From assembly GCF_958450345.1 (NCBI RefSeq), contig NC_088784.1:60683247-60747246 (forward strand): 64,000 bases of DNA, in the 5' to 3' direction. Shown piece by piece: positions 22,966 to 35,469 of the stretch; within the stretch, counting starts at the first letter, position 1, and the number at the start of each line of letters is the position of its first letter. This stretch comes from Calliphora vicina (lineage: Eukaryota; Arthropoda; Insecta; Diptera; Calliphoridae). The notes under the pieces are model-generated. The model had not been told where the DNA came from, ran no database searches, and worked only from the letters and a program-made list of their open reading frames with translations. Both the position numbers and the translations under genes were made by a program.

Positions 22966-23603
22966 TGAGGGATTTCATGTCAAGGGAACAAATTTTTAAA
23001 ACCGATGTTTTCCGATCGAGACCAAATTTGCACAAAGGTTAGTCCTATTGGATAGTAATTTAGGCACAATTTTTCAACAAGATCGGTCAAGAACTCTCTG
23101 TGTTAGAGGGGGTCAAAATTGGACATTTTGGCCAAACAGGTGTTTTTTCTCATCCATGTAACTTATTACCTATTTTTCTTAGCAAAATGTGTCCCAAATA
23201 GTTTATATAGCTATTTCTTCAATCTTTCGGAAAAAAAATTAAAAAAAATATAAAATTGTGACTTTTTTTTTGCAAAATCAAAAACTTTTTTGACTTTTTT
23301 TTAATTTTTGGATTTTGCAAAAAAAAGTCACAATTTTTTATTTTTTTTAATTTTTTTTCCGAAAGATTGAAGAAATAGCTATATAAACTATTTGGGACAC
23401 ATTTTGCTAAGAAAAATAGGTAATAAGTTACATGGATGAGAAAAAACACCTGTTTGGCCAAAATGTCCAATTTTGACCCCCTCTAACACAGAGAGTTCTT
23501 GACCGATCTTGTTGAAAAATTGTGCCTAAATTATTATCCAAATTTCATCCCGATCGGTAGACATCGATTTCAAAAGTTGGTTCACTTGACATGAAATCCC
23601 CAA
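22966..23603. mobile_element. 638-bp nearly perfect hairpin element
   Basis: The arms are about 318 bp each and almost identical in inverse, with practically no loop (centre near 23285). The ends are GGGATTTCATGTCAAG and CTTGACATGAAATCCC, and TA at 22964-22965 and 23604-23605 is a plausible TSD. Truncated relatives lie at about 10605-10752 and 31900-32160. The minus-strand ORF at 23219-23470 crosses the hairpin centre and is an artefact. Confidence 0.85.
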
Positions 23604-23605
23604 TA

Positions 23606-24558
23606 CATAAAATATCAACTTAACTACATTTACATCTTAACTATAATTATCACTATCAGCCCCTTCATCACTATCACCTTATATAAATTAACACTTAATA
23701 TAATTACTCGCAATGTATAAAAATCTTAGTGAAATGAACGAGTCTTATTAAAATTTTGTAGTACATTAACGTGACTTAATCTTACTCACGCGTACATCTC
23801 TAATAAAATTAAATGATTATCAAAAACAATAATAACAATAATAACAACAATAACAACAATAACAATAATAACAATAATAACAACAATAACAAAAACAATA
23901 TTTAATAAAGCAAAATAAAATTAAAAAAAATTTCTTTAAATTTTTATTCTAAACAGCGCGAGTCTTTTCATAAAATCTTAATTTAAAGAAAGGCGCGCAA
24001 ATACGCGCAAACTTTTTTTTGTTAAAATAAAAGCCTGAATGTTGTACTTTTTTTATTATAATTTTTAGAAACAAACAACTACAAACTTTTTTAGTTATTA
24101 TCTATCAAACATAAAAAATACTCTAAATTTGGAACATTACAAAAAAAAAAAACAAAAATACTTTTACAAACAAAATCTAAATTAAAGTTTCTTATCCATA
24201 TACTCAAATACCTGAAGTTGATGGTTCCATCATAAAATATTAGATTTTAAAAGCTTTTGACAAAAAAAAAATATTTTAATTTTGTTTAATTTAATTTTTT
24301 ATCACTTTATTCAAGAATATGAAAAATGTTTCCACTTTGACAATATACTGCAGAAAATGTATGTAACCTATAATAACGGTTTTAGCTACTAGTGATGTAG
24401 AATTTTGTCTACTTTTACCCGGTACCAAATTTAATAAAAAAATATTAATTCTAAAAAATCAATTAAGCGCCACTTTGAACATGATTCAACCCAACGTGCG
24501 ACGTTTTCAATTTTCTGAGCTCTTATTTGAGTTTCATGGTCTTATTTTAATCGATTTT
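23606..24558. other. AT-rich DNA with an AAC/AAT microsatellite
   Basis: A mixed (AAT/AAC)n trinucleotide array runs at about 23822-23900. The rest is unassigned AT-rich sequence with poly(A) and poly(T) runs. Confidence 0.6.
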
Positions 24559-24691
24559 TATACCCTTCAGCTTCGTGAGAAGGGTATATATAAGTTTGTC
24601 ATTCCGTTTGTAATTTCTACATTTTTCATTTCCGACCCTATAAAGTATATATATTCTGGATCCTTATAGATAGCGGAGTCGATTAAGCCAT

Positions 24692-25680
<989 letters not shown>

Positions 25681-25869
25681 TTGAAATCAATTTTCTGAAG
25701 GCCCCAGATATCTCCGGGATCCAAATCTTCAACAATTCTGTCAGACATACTTTCGAGAATTTTGCTATTTAAAATCAGCAAAATCCGTCCATAAATAACG
25801 GAGATATGAGCAAAAATCCGAGACAACCTCTGAAAATTTCATCAAAAAACACAATGTATTGCATGCTTT

Positions 25870-26340
25870 GACAAAAAAGCAACAAAACGTATGTGCAAGC
25901 ATTGCGTATTTTGTTTTTTTTTTTGTGTTTTGTTTCTTTTGGCGTTGTTGTTGTTTTTTATACAACTAAACATTTGTTTGGTTGTGTGTTGGTTTTTTTG
26001 ACAAAAAAACAACAAAACGTATGTTTGGATGTGCAAACTTTGCGTATTTTGTTTTTTTTTTGTGTTTTGTTTCTTTTGGCGTTGTTGTTGTTTTATATAC
26101 AACTATACTTTTGTTTGGTTGTGTGTTGGTTTTTTTGACAAAAAATCAACAAATCGTATGTTTGAATGTGCATGCTTTGCGTATTTTGTTTTTCTTATGT
26201 GTTTTGTTTCTTTTGACGTTGTTGTTATTTTTTATACAATTAAACGTATGTTTGGATGTGTGTTGATTTCATTGCCTTGCGTATTTTGTTTTTGTTTTTC
26301 TTTTGGTGTTCTGTTTCGTTTGGCGTTGTTTTTTGTGTTC
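25870..26340. repeat. Minisatellite, about 138-bp unit, 4 copies
   Basis: The anchor TTGCGTATTTTGTTTTT recurs near 25901, 26039, 26177 and 26276. Each unit also carries GACAAAAAA-CAACAAA-CGTATG, GTTTTGTTTCTTTTGGCGTTG and TTGGTTGTGTGTTGG. The last unit is shortened. ORFs across it are T-rich translation artefacts. It lies between the central and 3' parts of the HINE-A copy. Confidence 0.85.
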
Positions 26341-26495
26341 TTGATAAATTTAGGATGCTGTAAGTTGAAAGTGGGCAATGTTCATACATACCTACATATA
26401 GGTATACTAATTATAAAAAATAATAATGCATCCACAACAAAGGTGAAGGGTATATAAGATTCGGCATAGCCGAATATAGCACTCTTACTTGTTAT

Positions 26496-26911
26496 TTTAA
26501 ATAATGTACAAAAACATGATACAATAATTGTAGAAGGTAGAATCACTAGGGAGAGTTTTCTCTATTTAGCCCTATAATGTCAAACTTTGATTTGGATTTT
26601 TTTCATATTTTCTTTTGTTTGACGTTACAAGTATTGTATAATTGAGAATTTATTTTCTACTGAGTGTACCTAATATTGTTGTGCAATGGTACAAAAACTC
26701 TTTTATTTAAAAATGTCTAAAATCTCTCAAATTATTTGTAATTTAAAAAAAAATATGGAAATTTTTCACTTTAGAAAGTCTGGAATTTCAAGGGTGTTGG
26801 AAACACTATAATCATCTGGGCGTGACAGTTGGATGAGGGATCAGTTAAGAAGACCTTTATCCCTGATGTTTCTTTTTATGAAATGATTCATTTTGTATAC
26901 ATATTTCATAA
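26496..26911. other. Unassigned AT-rich DNA
   Basis: No feature was recognised between HINE-A and the next MITE. Confidence 0.35.
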
Positions 26912-26913
26912 TA

Positions 26914-27094
26914 CAGTAATTTTGACTTACCTGCACAACCAACTTTGCACGATATTTTGTGCAGGTAAGTTAAAAATGCAGTTAACCTTAATGCACTTAC
27001 CTGCTCAGTGATGCTGGTAAGTGCATTTACACAAGTTTTGTGCACTTATATGCAAAATGCTCTTAACTGAAAGGCAGGTAAGTCAAAACTACTG
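26914..27094. mobile_element. Tc1/mariner-type MITE rich in splice-donor-like words
   Basis: The TIR is CAGTAATTTTGACTTACCTG at the left, matched by CAGGTAAGTCAAAACTACTG at the right, with a TA TSD at 26912-26913 and 27095-27096. The 181 bp contain CAGGTAAGT (or GGTAAGT) three times on plus and TTACCTG twice on minus, each fitting the consensus 5' splice site CAG|GTAAGT. No coding capacity. Confidence 0.85.
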
Positions 27095-27096
27095 TA

Positions 27097-27510
27097 TATT
27101 AATTAGAATTGATGGTCAAATCAAATTCCAAAAAAGTCAAAACTTCTAATTTACATCTGATTGATTAAGATCCATATATATTTTTTTTAGAAAAAAGATT
27201 ATGTTCTACTTTGCACATCTTTTCAATAATAGGTTTATTTACTTCCAAAAAAGTCCACTATATATATGTATAACAAATTGTTCCCGATGATAATTGGTAA
27301 AATATGGAAAAAATTACAAATGTTTGTCTGTTAACATTTTGAGATAACTAAAATCGAGATTTTCAAATGGGGTTTTAAATTATTAAGGCAAAACATAACG
27401 TAATTCAAAATAAATCCTAAAACAATAATAGCTCATATACTTTTTCTTTTGTCCAGTGTAAAATTTTTGTTGCAATTTCATTCCGCATACGTTATTTATT
27501 TATTTATTTT
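27097..27510. other. Unassigned AT-rich DNA
   Basis: No element or gene was recognised. Confidence 0.35.
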
Positions 27511-28136
27511 AAGTTTGTCATTCCGTTTGTAATTTCTACATTTTTCATTTCCGACCCTATAAAGTATATATATTCTGGATCCTTATAGATAGCGGAGTCG
27601 ATTAAGCCATGTCCGTCTGTCTGTTGAAATCAATTTTCTGAAGACCCCAGATATCTTCGAGATCCAAATCTTCAATAATTCTGTCAGACATGCTTTCGAG
27701 AAGTTTGCTATTTAAAATCAAAAAACCGGGACAACCTCGAATTTTGACCTATTTTTGATCTATATCTGGATTACTAAGTCATTAATATAGACAATATGGA
27801 TATCTAATGATAGATATTTAAAAGTCCAAGGCTATAGTAAGTTGGACCTACATTGGGTCAAAATCGGGAAAAATATTTTTTAACCCGAATTTTTTTTTCA
27901 TCATAAAATTTTTTTTGTTATAAATTTTTAAAAAAAAAAAAAAATTAAAAACTAAAAAAAAAAAATTTTTTTTAAAAAATTTCGAAAAAACTTTTTTTAA
28001 AAAAAATAAAAAACAATTTCAAAACAAATAAATTTTGTTTACCTAAAAATATTTAAAAAAATTAATTTTAAAGTATAATTTGGTGAAGGCTATATAAGAT
28101 TCGGCAAGGCCGAATATAGCTCTCTTACTTGTTTTA
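27511..28136 (+). mobile_element. HINE-A copy, unexpanded reference copy
   Basis: It begins at GTTTGTCATTCCGTTTG (the TATACCCTTC tip is lost) and runs through GACCCTATAAAGTATATA and the short core GTCCGTCTGTCTG. It continues with CCCCAGATATCTTCGAG, GGACAACCTCGAATTTTGACC, the TGGACCTACATTGGGTC block and A/T homopolymers, to the tail TGGTGAAGGCTATATAAG, hairpin ATTCGGCAAGGCCGAAT and CTTACTTGTTTT. The near identity of its 5' 200 bp to 24590-24740 makes it the best guide to the state before the GTCT expansion. Confidence 0.88.
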
Positions 28137-30844
28137 ATTCTTCTCGATCTTTTTTTGGTTTTTTATGAATAAAATCAAAATTACTTGCTGACAGTTATCT
28201 CATACATACAAAAAATTACATGCATTAAAAGTTGGAACATCTAAAAATGGACGTATTTTTTACGGTTTTTCCCAAAAAAGTACCTATATTTTTCCTTTTT
28301 TAGAAAAAAAATTTCTTCGGGACTAATGACCTAAAAAGAAATATATTACAATAATATGGTTTATTAAATGAAAAAAATCTATCGTCATAAGAAAATGCTG
28401 ATATGAGAAAGCAATTGGATTCATTTTATGCATTGGAACAAAATGTGTCTTCATACTAAATTTTGTTGTTCTAACTTAATTTAAACAAGAAATAAATAAT
28501 AAAAACCTTCTCCTGTTTACGGGAAGTCTCGATATTTAAATCGCATCCTTATCGAAATTAGAAAATCTGACTCCATTAGAATTTGAAGTGCAATTTATAT
28601 TTTAGTCTGCGGAATTTTAATTTCCAAATTCATCGGAGAGTATCAGATAAGACTGAGTATTTTTTCATTTTCATGGTTCTGGTGAAGTTGTCACGAATGA
28701 CAATAAAAATTATTTATGTGGTACTCGCACGTATTCTTCAATATAAATATAATAAAATGCGACGATTATCTACAAAATATCACTTAATTTTTTACACACC
28801 ATGGAATCAAACCTGTAGCCCAAGTAAGTGGATTTTTTTAAATATAAAATATTTTGATTGCCGACTAGAATTTAGTTATAATTCTTCTAAAACAGCTCTA
28901 TTCTTCTATTTCTACTAATACGTCTTTAATGGGTTAATAAACTGCCGTTCCTAATATTTCTCAAAAGTATATGTTTCATTCAATGAACAAAGAAAAATAT
29001 TTTTGTAAACTTGTGTTGTTATAAATAAAAGTTGTATTGTACAATATTCTTTTTATTTTTACAAGATCTGTAGATGTGATTTAACAAAATGTTCAATATC
29101 TTTTAAGCTCACGGTAACAATGTTTATCATTTAAGTTAAATGTTACATTAAAAAATAATGTAATTTTAAATAATCGACATCATATGTATTTTAAAAATTT
29201 AATTTCAACAATCTCTTAAAGTTCCTTATTTATACTTTTCACACCATTTTAATATTTTAAACGATTAAATTTTAAAGAAACAAACAAGGAAACACTCACA
29301 CATTCACTCACTCTAAAACGGAAAAAAAAAAGTTTGAAAATGTAAATTTCAACTTAAGGGATCAATAACAATACATTTGCATACCATTAGTACTCGTAAC
29401 ACTCTTAATTCTCACATCCACAAACATTTTTATAGAAAACACCAACAAATATTTAAATATTCCCCAATTCCCAAAACCGCATAAACTTCCATAGATAAAT
29501 TTATTTTTTGAACATATTTTTGTACTTTGTTGCTGCTACATACAAGCGTAGTACATCAGTAGCATTAGAATTTTATATCAAAACCATTTATTATTGGAAA
29601 AATGAAAGAAAAAAACATTAAAACGTGGAAAACAAGTAAAAGCTAAAGCAGATGGTTTTTGGCGCCTTTGAAACTTCTAAGAAAAAAAGGAAAAAAGAAC
29701 TCTCAAAACAAAAAAAAAAGTAAAATATTGATTTCAAATGTCTATAAAATTTAAAAATTAAACAGAAATGCGCTTGAAATTTGTTAATATTAACAAAAAA
29801 AAAACATAATTTGTAATTCGAAAGTAGTGAAATACAAGTCTCTCCTTTTGTATACATAGTTTTCTTTTAACTATATTTTTTGCGAAAAAGAACTTCTTTA
29901 TTGTAGAAAATTAATCTCAGTAAGAATGTTTGTTCTACGACTTTTTTATTTCTGATTTTTCTGAAAAGTTACAGCTATTTTTATGTTACAGCAGAAAATT
30001 GCGTTTTTGATCCTTAAAACCAAAAAAAATTGGCTTGACAATGTTTTGCAACTTTATCCAGGAGTGTCAAGGCTACATTTTTTTCTGAATCTACCAACAT
30101 CGAAAAATATCCAAATAAGAGGTATTTTCTTAAATTTATAACAAAAAATTTTGTAAATTTTTGCAACAATTGGTGAAACAGAAAAATAGATAATTTCAAA
30201 AGAGGTATCTGTGATGAAATTCTGACAAAAAATAAGGAATCTAGACGTAAAAGTAATTCACACCGAATCTAATTTTCTTTATAACACTCTGCCACAAAAT
30301 TACACTTTTTGTCAGAACTTGAAAAGCAACCTAATGGGGGTTATAGGCCTAGGTGAGGACATACTAAAATCGTTTTCAAAGATTTTGAAACACCCTCAAA
30401 ATTATTTTGAAAAAACTCTTTTAGGGTAGGTCGTAGTACTTTAGTACCTCTAACTCACACATTTTTAGACCGATTTCAAAATTTTAAACAATTATGGATA
30501 GATAAAGAATTAATCTTTCATTTTATGTGGGCATAAAATGTATATTTCAAGAAATTGTTTAAGTTTTAATAAAAAGTTTGAATTTAAACAATATTTATTT
30601 TAAATTTTTTCTATGAAAACCAAATTTTTTTGCACAGTGTTTTAAAGACTATAGAGGAGAAAACCTTAGCGAACGGCCGAAGGCCGGCAATGCAAAACAC
30701 ATTTTCTTAGTGAAGCCAGTTTTTGACACATCCCAGAGGAGTAAAACTTTGCGCTACGCCATAGGCAATTGAAAAAATGTTTGGTAAGCGAAGAATAATT
30801 TCACTTTTGAAGTTCCTTTTTTTAGATTACATAAATAAATTGCT
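28137..30844. other. Unassigned AT-rich DNA, 2.7 kb
   Basis: I found no gene, TIR pair or tandem array. The open frames at 28583-28918, 29618-29857 and 30014-30199 have no motif, and their AT-driven composition argues against coding. A small GC-richer patch, GGCCGAAGGCCGGC, lies near 30676. Confidence 0.4.
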
Positions 30845-31040
30845 TCGGATTGGGAATTATTTCATTGGGAGTTATTTCGCTTTTTTGGGAGTAATATTTT
30901 TAAAATTATGAAACCGCCGATTATTGGGAGTAATTTCATTTTACCCTTTGGTAGTTATTTAATTTTTCAAGTTTGGGAATTATTTCATAGGGAGTTATTT
31001 CATTGGGAGTTATTTCATTTGGGAGCTATTTCACGGTACC
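30845..31040. repeat. Degenerate short tandem repeats, GGGAGTTATTTCATT-like
   Basis: The word GGGA(A/G)TTATTTCATT and variants recur about ten times with irregular spacing of 15-30 bp. No coding frame. Confidence 0.7.
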
Positions 31041-31899
31041 GCAATAAACTGATTATTGCATTTTTTTAAATCAACTAATTTAATTTTGAGTGCAAAATTT
31101 TTTAACTCACTATCACTAATGTGCAGTGAGGCTGCTAATTTTCAACTCAGCACTAAATATGAACAAAATGATTGCACTAGTTTTGCACTATCACTAAGTA
31201 TTAGTGTAAACTGCAAAATTCTATGATATTTGCAAAAGTTTACCTTGTAAATTTAAATTTTTACAAGTATTTTTTTTTTGTATAGTTTTTTGTTTTTTTT
31301 TATTCATATGCGCTGGGGGAGAAAATACTAAAAAAGGTATAAATGAAAAGTTGAATAACTTTTACAGTTATCATGCAATTTGAAAAATTAAAACCATGTC
31401 TTGTTAAGAACTAAATTTTCTTAATAAATTGATATAAATTTTTATAAGCTTTCATATCAGAATAATCAATGAAAAGCGACTAAAATCAAAAAAGCTGATA
31501 AATTTTGTTTTGTTTTTATATATTCTTAACAAAATCAGTACTTATGACTTTCAAATGTATCAGTAAGAGCATGTCAATTTAAAGCGTAATCAGTTTTCTT
31601 TCCAAACACGTTAAAAAATTTAAAATCGGACAAAACCTGACTGAGGTACAGGTCGATAAGCTGACGAACATCACTGACAACGGTTTTTTTAGAATAACTT
31701 CTGAATTTAGGGGTGTTTCTGAAATTCCTTGACACTATTTGTAATTACTCAGTAAGACCTCTAACCCACACTAGGTCGTTTTTCAAGTTTTTTTCCATCG
31801 TAGCACCATGTAATTAAGTTTTTTAATATCAAACGAGTTTATTCAACATTATTAAATTTTATATATGTATATGTAGCTAAATTTGTTACAAATAGTTGA
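31041..31899. other. Unassigned AT-rich DNA
   Basis: No gene or element was recognised. CCTCTAACCCACAC near 31762 echoes CCTCTAACTCACAC near 30447, a possible old duplication. Confidence 0.3.
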
Positions 31900-32160
31900 A
31901 ATAGCTATTTCTTCAATCTTTCGAAAAAATAAATAATAATTGACTCTTTTTGCAAAATCAAAAATTTTTTTGAATTTCTTTTCAACTTGAAAAATATAAA
32001 AAAATTAAACATTTTACATGGATGAGAAAAAACAACTATTTGGCCAAGATGTCAAATTTGACCCCCTCTAACTCGGAGTTCTTGACCGATCCTGTTGAAA
32101 ATTTGTTTCATCCCGATCGGAATACATCGGTTTTAAAAATTTGCTCACTCAACAAAAAAT
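31900..32160. mobile_element. Truncated copy of the long-hairpin family
   Basis: AAATAGCTATTTCTTCAATC, ACATGGATGAGAAAAAACA, TTTGACCCCCTCTAAC and CCCGATCGGAATACATCG match the right half of the hairpin at 22966-23603, with more substitutions. The left arm is missing. Confidence 0.75.
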
Positions 32161-32617
32161 AATTCCCGTACACCCCCTAATATAAAGTATTTCTGCATGG
32201 CAGTTACAAAATTTTTGCTTTTGGCGAACGTAGAGCACGCCTTTTTGAATTTTTTTATATCTTTGTCATTTTAAGTTGGATAATAATAAAAAGTAAATGA
32301 AGACTTTTTCAGTAACAATTGTTTTATACACACAATTTTCTTATTTTATCCCTTTTAAAATGTATAAATACCCACATTTTCTTAAATTTTATTGATAATT
32401 CTTTTTTTGACATTTTTTCACCACAAAAATAAAATTGTAAATTAATAAACAATAATACAAAACATTTGAAATATAAGCTGCTAACTATTACGAGTTCCAA
32501 ATAGAACTTGTAATAGTTTGCAACGAGAGAACACTCTCTAAAATTTATACGCTCTTGATTTTTTCTCTACTTGCAAGTTTTTTGACTTAATGAGCGCTTT
32601 TCCAGTAACAATTGTTA
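32161..32617. other. Unassigned AT-rich DNA
   Basis: No feature beyond a short inverted pair near 32489-32520 (TATTACGAGTTC against GAACTTGTAATA). Confidence 0.35.
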
Positions 32618-32625
32618 CTAACTAG

Positions 32626-34090
32626 CAGTGTTGCCACAACCTCAAAATATTTGTAACCAAGTTTGATTAATAAAATAACCAAAATGCTAAAAAAGTAACC
32701 AAACAAAATTTATTGCAAACGTCATGTTTTTAATTATTTTTTAAAAATATGAACAGAAGTATGAAATTTTATTTTGTTTTAATACATTTTACAGAGGTTT
32801 TTATATTTTAAGATTTCAACATTTAAAATATCATGAAAATAAATTCTTAATAGCTAAATATTCTGAAAAATCTACAGAAATAATTTTTAATTAATTTTTT
32901 TTTTAAATATTTTAAAAATATTTTTTTTCCAGTTTCATGACTTTTTTTGATATTTCTTTTATTTTACACAATTATTTTTACTGAATGTAAATCTTTAAAA
33001 TGTACTTTATTTTGTCTAACCTCTAAATGAAATACCTGACTTAAAATATATTTTTTCAAATAGTGGTATAGATTTACAAATATTACACTTTTGCTGAACA
33101 TTTTATATTTTACTTATCTTATTTGCGTTACTGGCTACAGCAAGAAAACTATTTTATAATTTTTATAAATAAAATTTTTATGAAATTTTTATTAATTAGA
33201 GTATTTTTAATGAAATCTAAACAAATAACAAAGGTTGTACCTTTGTTATTGTTTAGAATTTTCGGAATACAACATTTTATTTATCCTCAATAAAGCTAAA
33301 AAGAAACATCCATCAGAATTATTATACTAAAAAGAATCATATGTTTACGTAGACCAGTTTAATGGTAAAAAATTTCATATTCTTGCTGTATTACCCAAAA
33401 TTTAGAAGAAAAAATAGGTTTCTAATGTGAATATAAAATAAAAAAATCGATATTTCGAAAACGCGAGCTGACTGAAAAAAACATGGTACTGTGAAGTCAA
33501 CTCGAACAAAATGTAGTCTAAATTTCCGGCACCAAAATGCCTGTTATGCTGGTATAATTAAACCAATATTGGGAACTCATTTACTTACATCCCTAAATCA
33601 CAAAAATCATAAATATCGTTTAAAACAATTACTCTTTCACAAATTTTTTGGCTTCAATTGCCAATCACGATAGATATACATAATTTGTTTATGAAAACTT
33701 TCATGTAAAATTATACACCTTTTTTTTAGAGTACACCACCAATAGTCTTAATTATACGATCTCGTTAGGGCACTGCTACACGTTCAATATATATTGACTG
33801 CGATCCAGTATCGCGATATTTATTGAACGTGTAGCATGTAGTATTGATGGATCGTGATCCAAATCGCAGAATAACCTCATTTTGCGTGATCCATTACAAT
33901 GGATCGCGATCCAAATATCACAATATATATTGAACGTGTAGCAGTGCCCTTAGGATCGTATATTAAATATTGAAAAATCTATAACAAAATGTTTTGAAAA
34001 AAGTAACCAAAATGAAAAATAAATACACATCTACACATCCGGAAAAAAAATAACCAATTTTGGTTATAAATAACCAAAACGGCAACACTG
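32626..34090. mobile_element. hAT-4, non-autonomous hAT element
   Basis: The TIR is CAGTGTTGCC / GGCAACACTG with the exact 8-bp TSD CTAACTAG at 32618-32625 and 34091-34098. Sub-terminal regions repeat GTAACCAAA / TTTGGTTA words. No transposase motif was found in its 1,465 bp. The 60-residue frame at 33491-33673 is not recognisable. A Harbinger-like MITE is nested at 33768-33949. Confidence 0.88.
33768..33949. mobile_element. PIF/Harbinger-like MITE inside hAT-4
   Basis: The TIR GGGCACTGCTACACGTTC and its inverse form a perfect pair of about 29 bp, with the 3-bp TSD TTA at 33765-33767 and 33950-33952. A TTA/TAA target and G-rich ends are typical of PIF/Harbinger. The interior repeats the palindrome GGATCGCGATCC and variants. 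No coding capacity in 182 bp. Confidence 0.85.
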
Positions 34091-34098
34091 CTAACTAG

Positions 34099-35149
34099 TA
34101 ACAACTTTTAGTTATTGAACAGAGCTAATCTTTTGGGTCGAGAAGACCAATGCTTTTCTCCTAGGTTAGCAAAAGTTTAATGATTTCTTGAGAGCTTTAA
34201 TTTTTCTGACAGTACGGTGATACATTAGGTTGGTAGGAACAGAGACCTGCTAAATAAATACTAGAGTGGGATACTTAAGGTTAATGGCCCTTAGTGTCTT
34301 TTAAAGATTTTGTCAATTGCTATCATACATCAAGCTCGGTTCACCATATGAAAAAGCGAAAAATGCCACAAATATGTTCGCTTGTCTTTTAAATAGTACA
34401 AAAATGGCTAAAGAGTTTTGCTCGAAAATTTGCAAACTGGGCAAGAACTTCAATATCTAAAATGTCTTCGTTTCGCTTAACAATACAATGCTTAGTTTCT
34501 CAGATATTTATAGCGAAATATGAAAAAAGCTAAGAATTTCACATTTTTTCATATTTTTTTTAGATTTTTTCAAATTGTGTTCGAACAAAACATTCTATAG
34601 TCAAAGGGTACGGAGAAATTTTAGATATTGAAGTTCCAAACTAGAACGAGTAATTTTTGCATAAAATACTTTAGTCATTTTAGTGTCAATTGAAATATAA
34701 AGTTGAGATTTTTCCATTTTCACATAATTCATTCATCAATTTTTTTTTTCAAATATTTTCGGAAAATGAACGACTATGCCCAAATCTAAAAATTTTCTTA
34801 TATTATAATAATAATCATAAAAATATATATTAGAAAAATACTTTTTAGGGTTAATATTTAGTGGAATAATAATCAGAAAATATATTAAATGATCTGCAGA
34901 ATTAAAATTTCATCGACTGCTTTCGTTTGAAAATAGTAATAGTGGGTAAAACGACAAAAATATTTATTAAAAAATACTTGTTAGTAAGTGGATTCATAAA
35001 CGTAATAATCCATGGGCAAAAAGGGGACTTTTGTCCTTCTTTTCTTCAGAGAAATAAGTTTATATATAATGTATACTATAGAGGATATTTTTTATCACAA
35101 AAGTCAATTTTAATAATTTGTTTTTATTTGAAAGATCAATACATGGCAT
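34099..35149. other. Unassigned AT-rich DNA
   Basis: I see no gene here. It may include the 3' side of the decayed mariner-like element that reads on the minus strand at 35150-35440, but I could not place its terminal repeat. Confidence 0.3.
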
Positions 35150-35440
35150 TAGCATTTGAAAATGATTTCGGGCATATGGCCACCACAGCTGTTCTTGACA
35201 AAGCGCATTCTGATCTTTAAATTTTGGGCTACTTTTTCGAGCATTGCTGGTCACGAATAACACCAACAATATTGGCCTCCAAGTCGTCAGTTGTTGCTGG
35301 TTTATCAGCATAAACCAGTGACTTCTCGTGGTCCCATAGGAAATAATCAGGAGCTGTTAAATCGCACGACTTTAGACATGCTTGACAGCTACATTTGACA
35401 GCTACATTTCTCGAAATCATGTTACCGCCAAATTTTGATT
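35150..35440 (-). pseudogene. Mariner-like transposase, C-terminal remnant
   Basis: On the minus strand one frame reads SCDLTAPDYFLWDHEKSLVY followed by ADKPATTDDLEANI, matching the third catalytic block of mariner-like transposases (consensus SPDL-P-DFFLWG-LK..VY..KP.T...L). Further on, in a second frame, MRFVKNSCGGHMPEIIFK matches the family's C-terminus (consensus RGGHMPEIIFK). The two blocks need a frameshift between them, so the gene is dead. Everything N-terminal of the SPDL-like block is gone. The two ORFs of 71 and 83 codons are parts of this relic rather than genes. Confidence 0.75.
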
Positions 35441-35469
35441 TCAATAAATCGATGTTTGCGGACGCCGCA

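Noticed and set aside
23219..23470. 83-codon minus-strand ORF
   Set aside because: It reads across the centre of the 638-bp hairpin, and its Lys/Phe runs come from A/T homopolymers.
25893..26457. Overlapping ORFs of 81-142 codons rich in Phe, Leu, Val and Cys
   Set aside because: They are T-rich translations of the 138-bp minisatellite, with no start context or recognisable motif.
28583..28918. 111-codon ORF as a possible host gene
   Set aside because: No domain, poor codon quality and AT-driven composition. No flanking splice or promoter signals convinced me.
32489..32520. tRNA-like or attenuator-like stem
   Set aside because: The inverted pair is short and has no cloverleaf or conserved tRNA words (no T-arm TTCGANTC).
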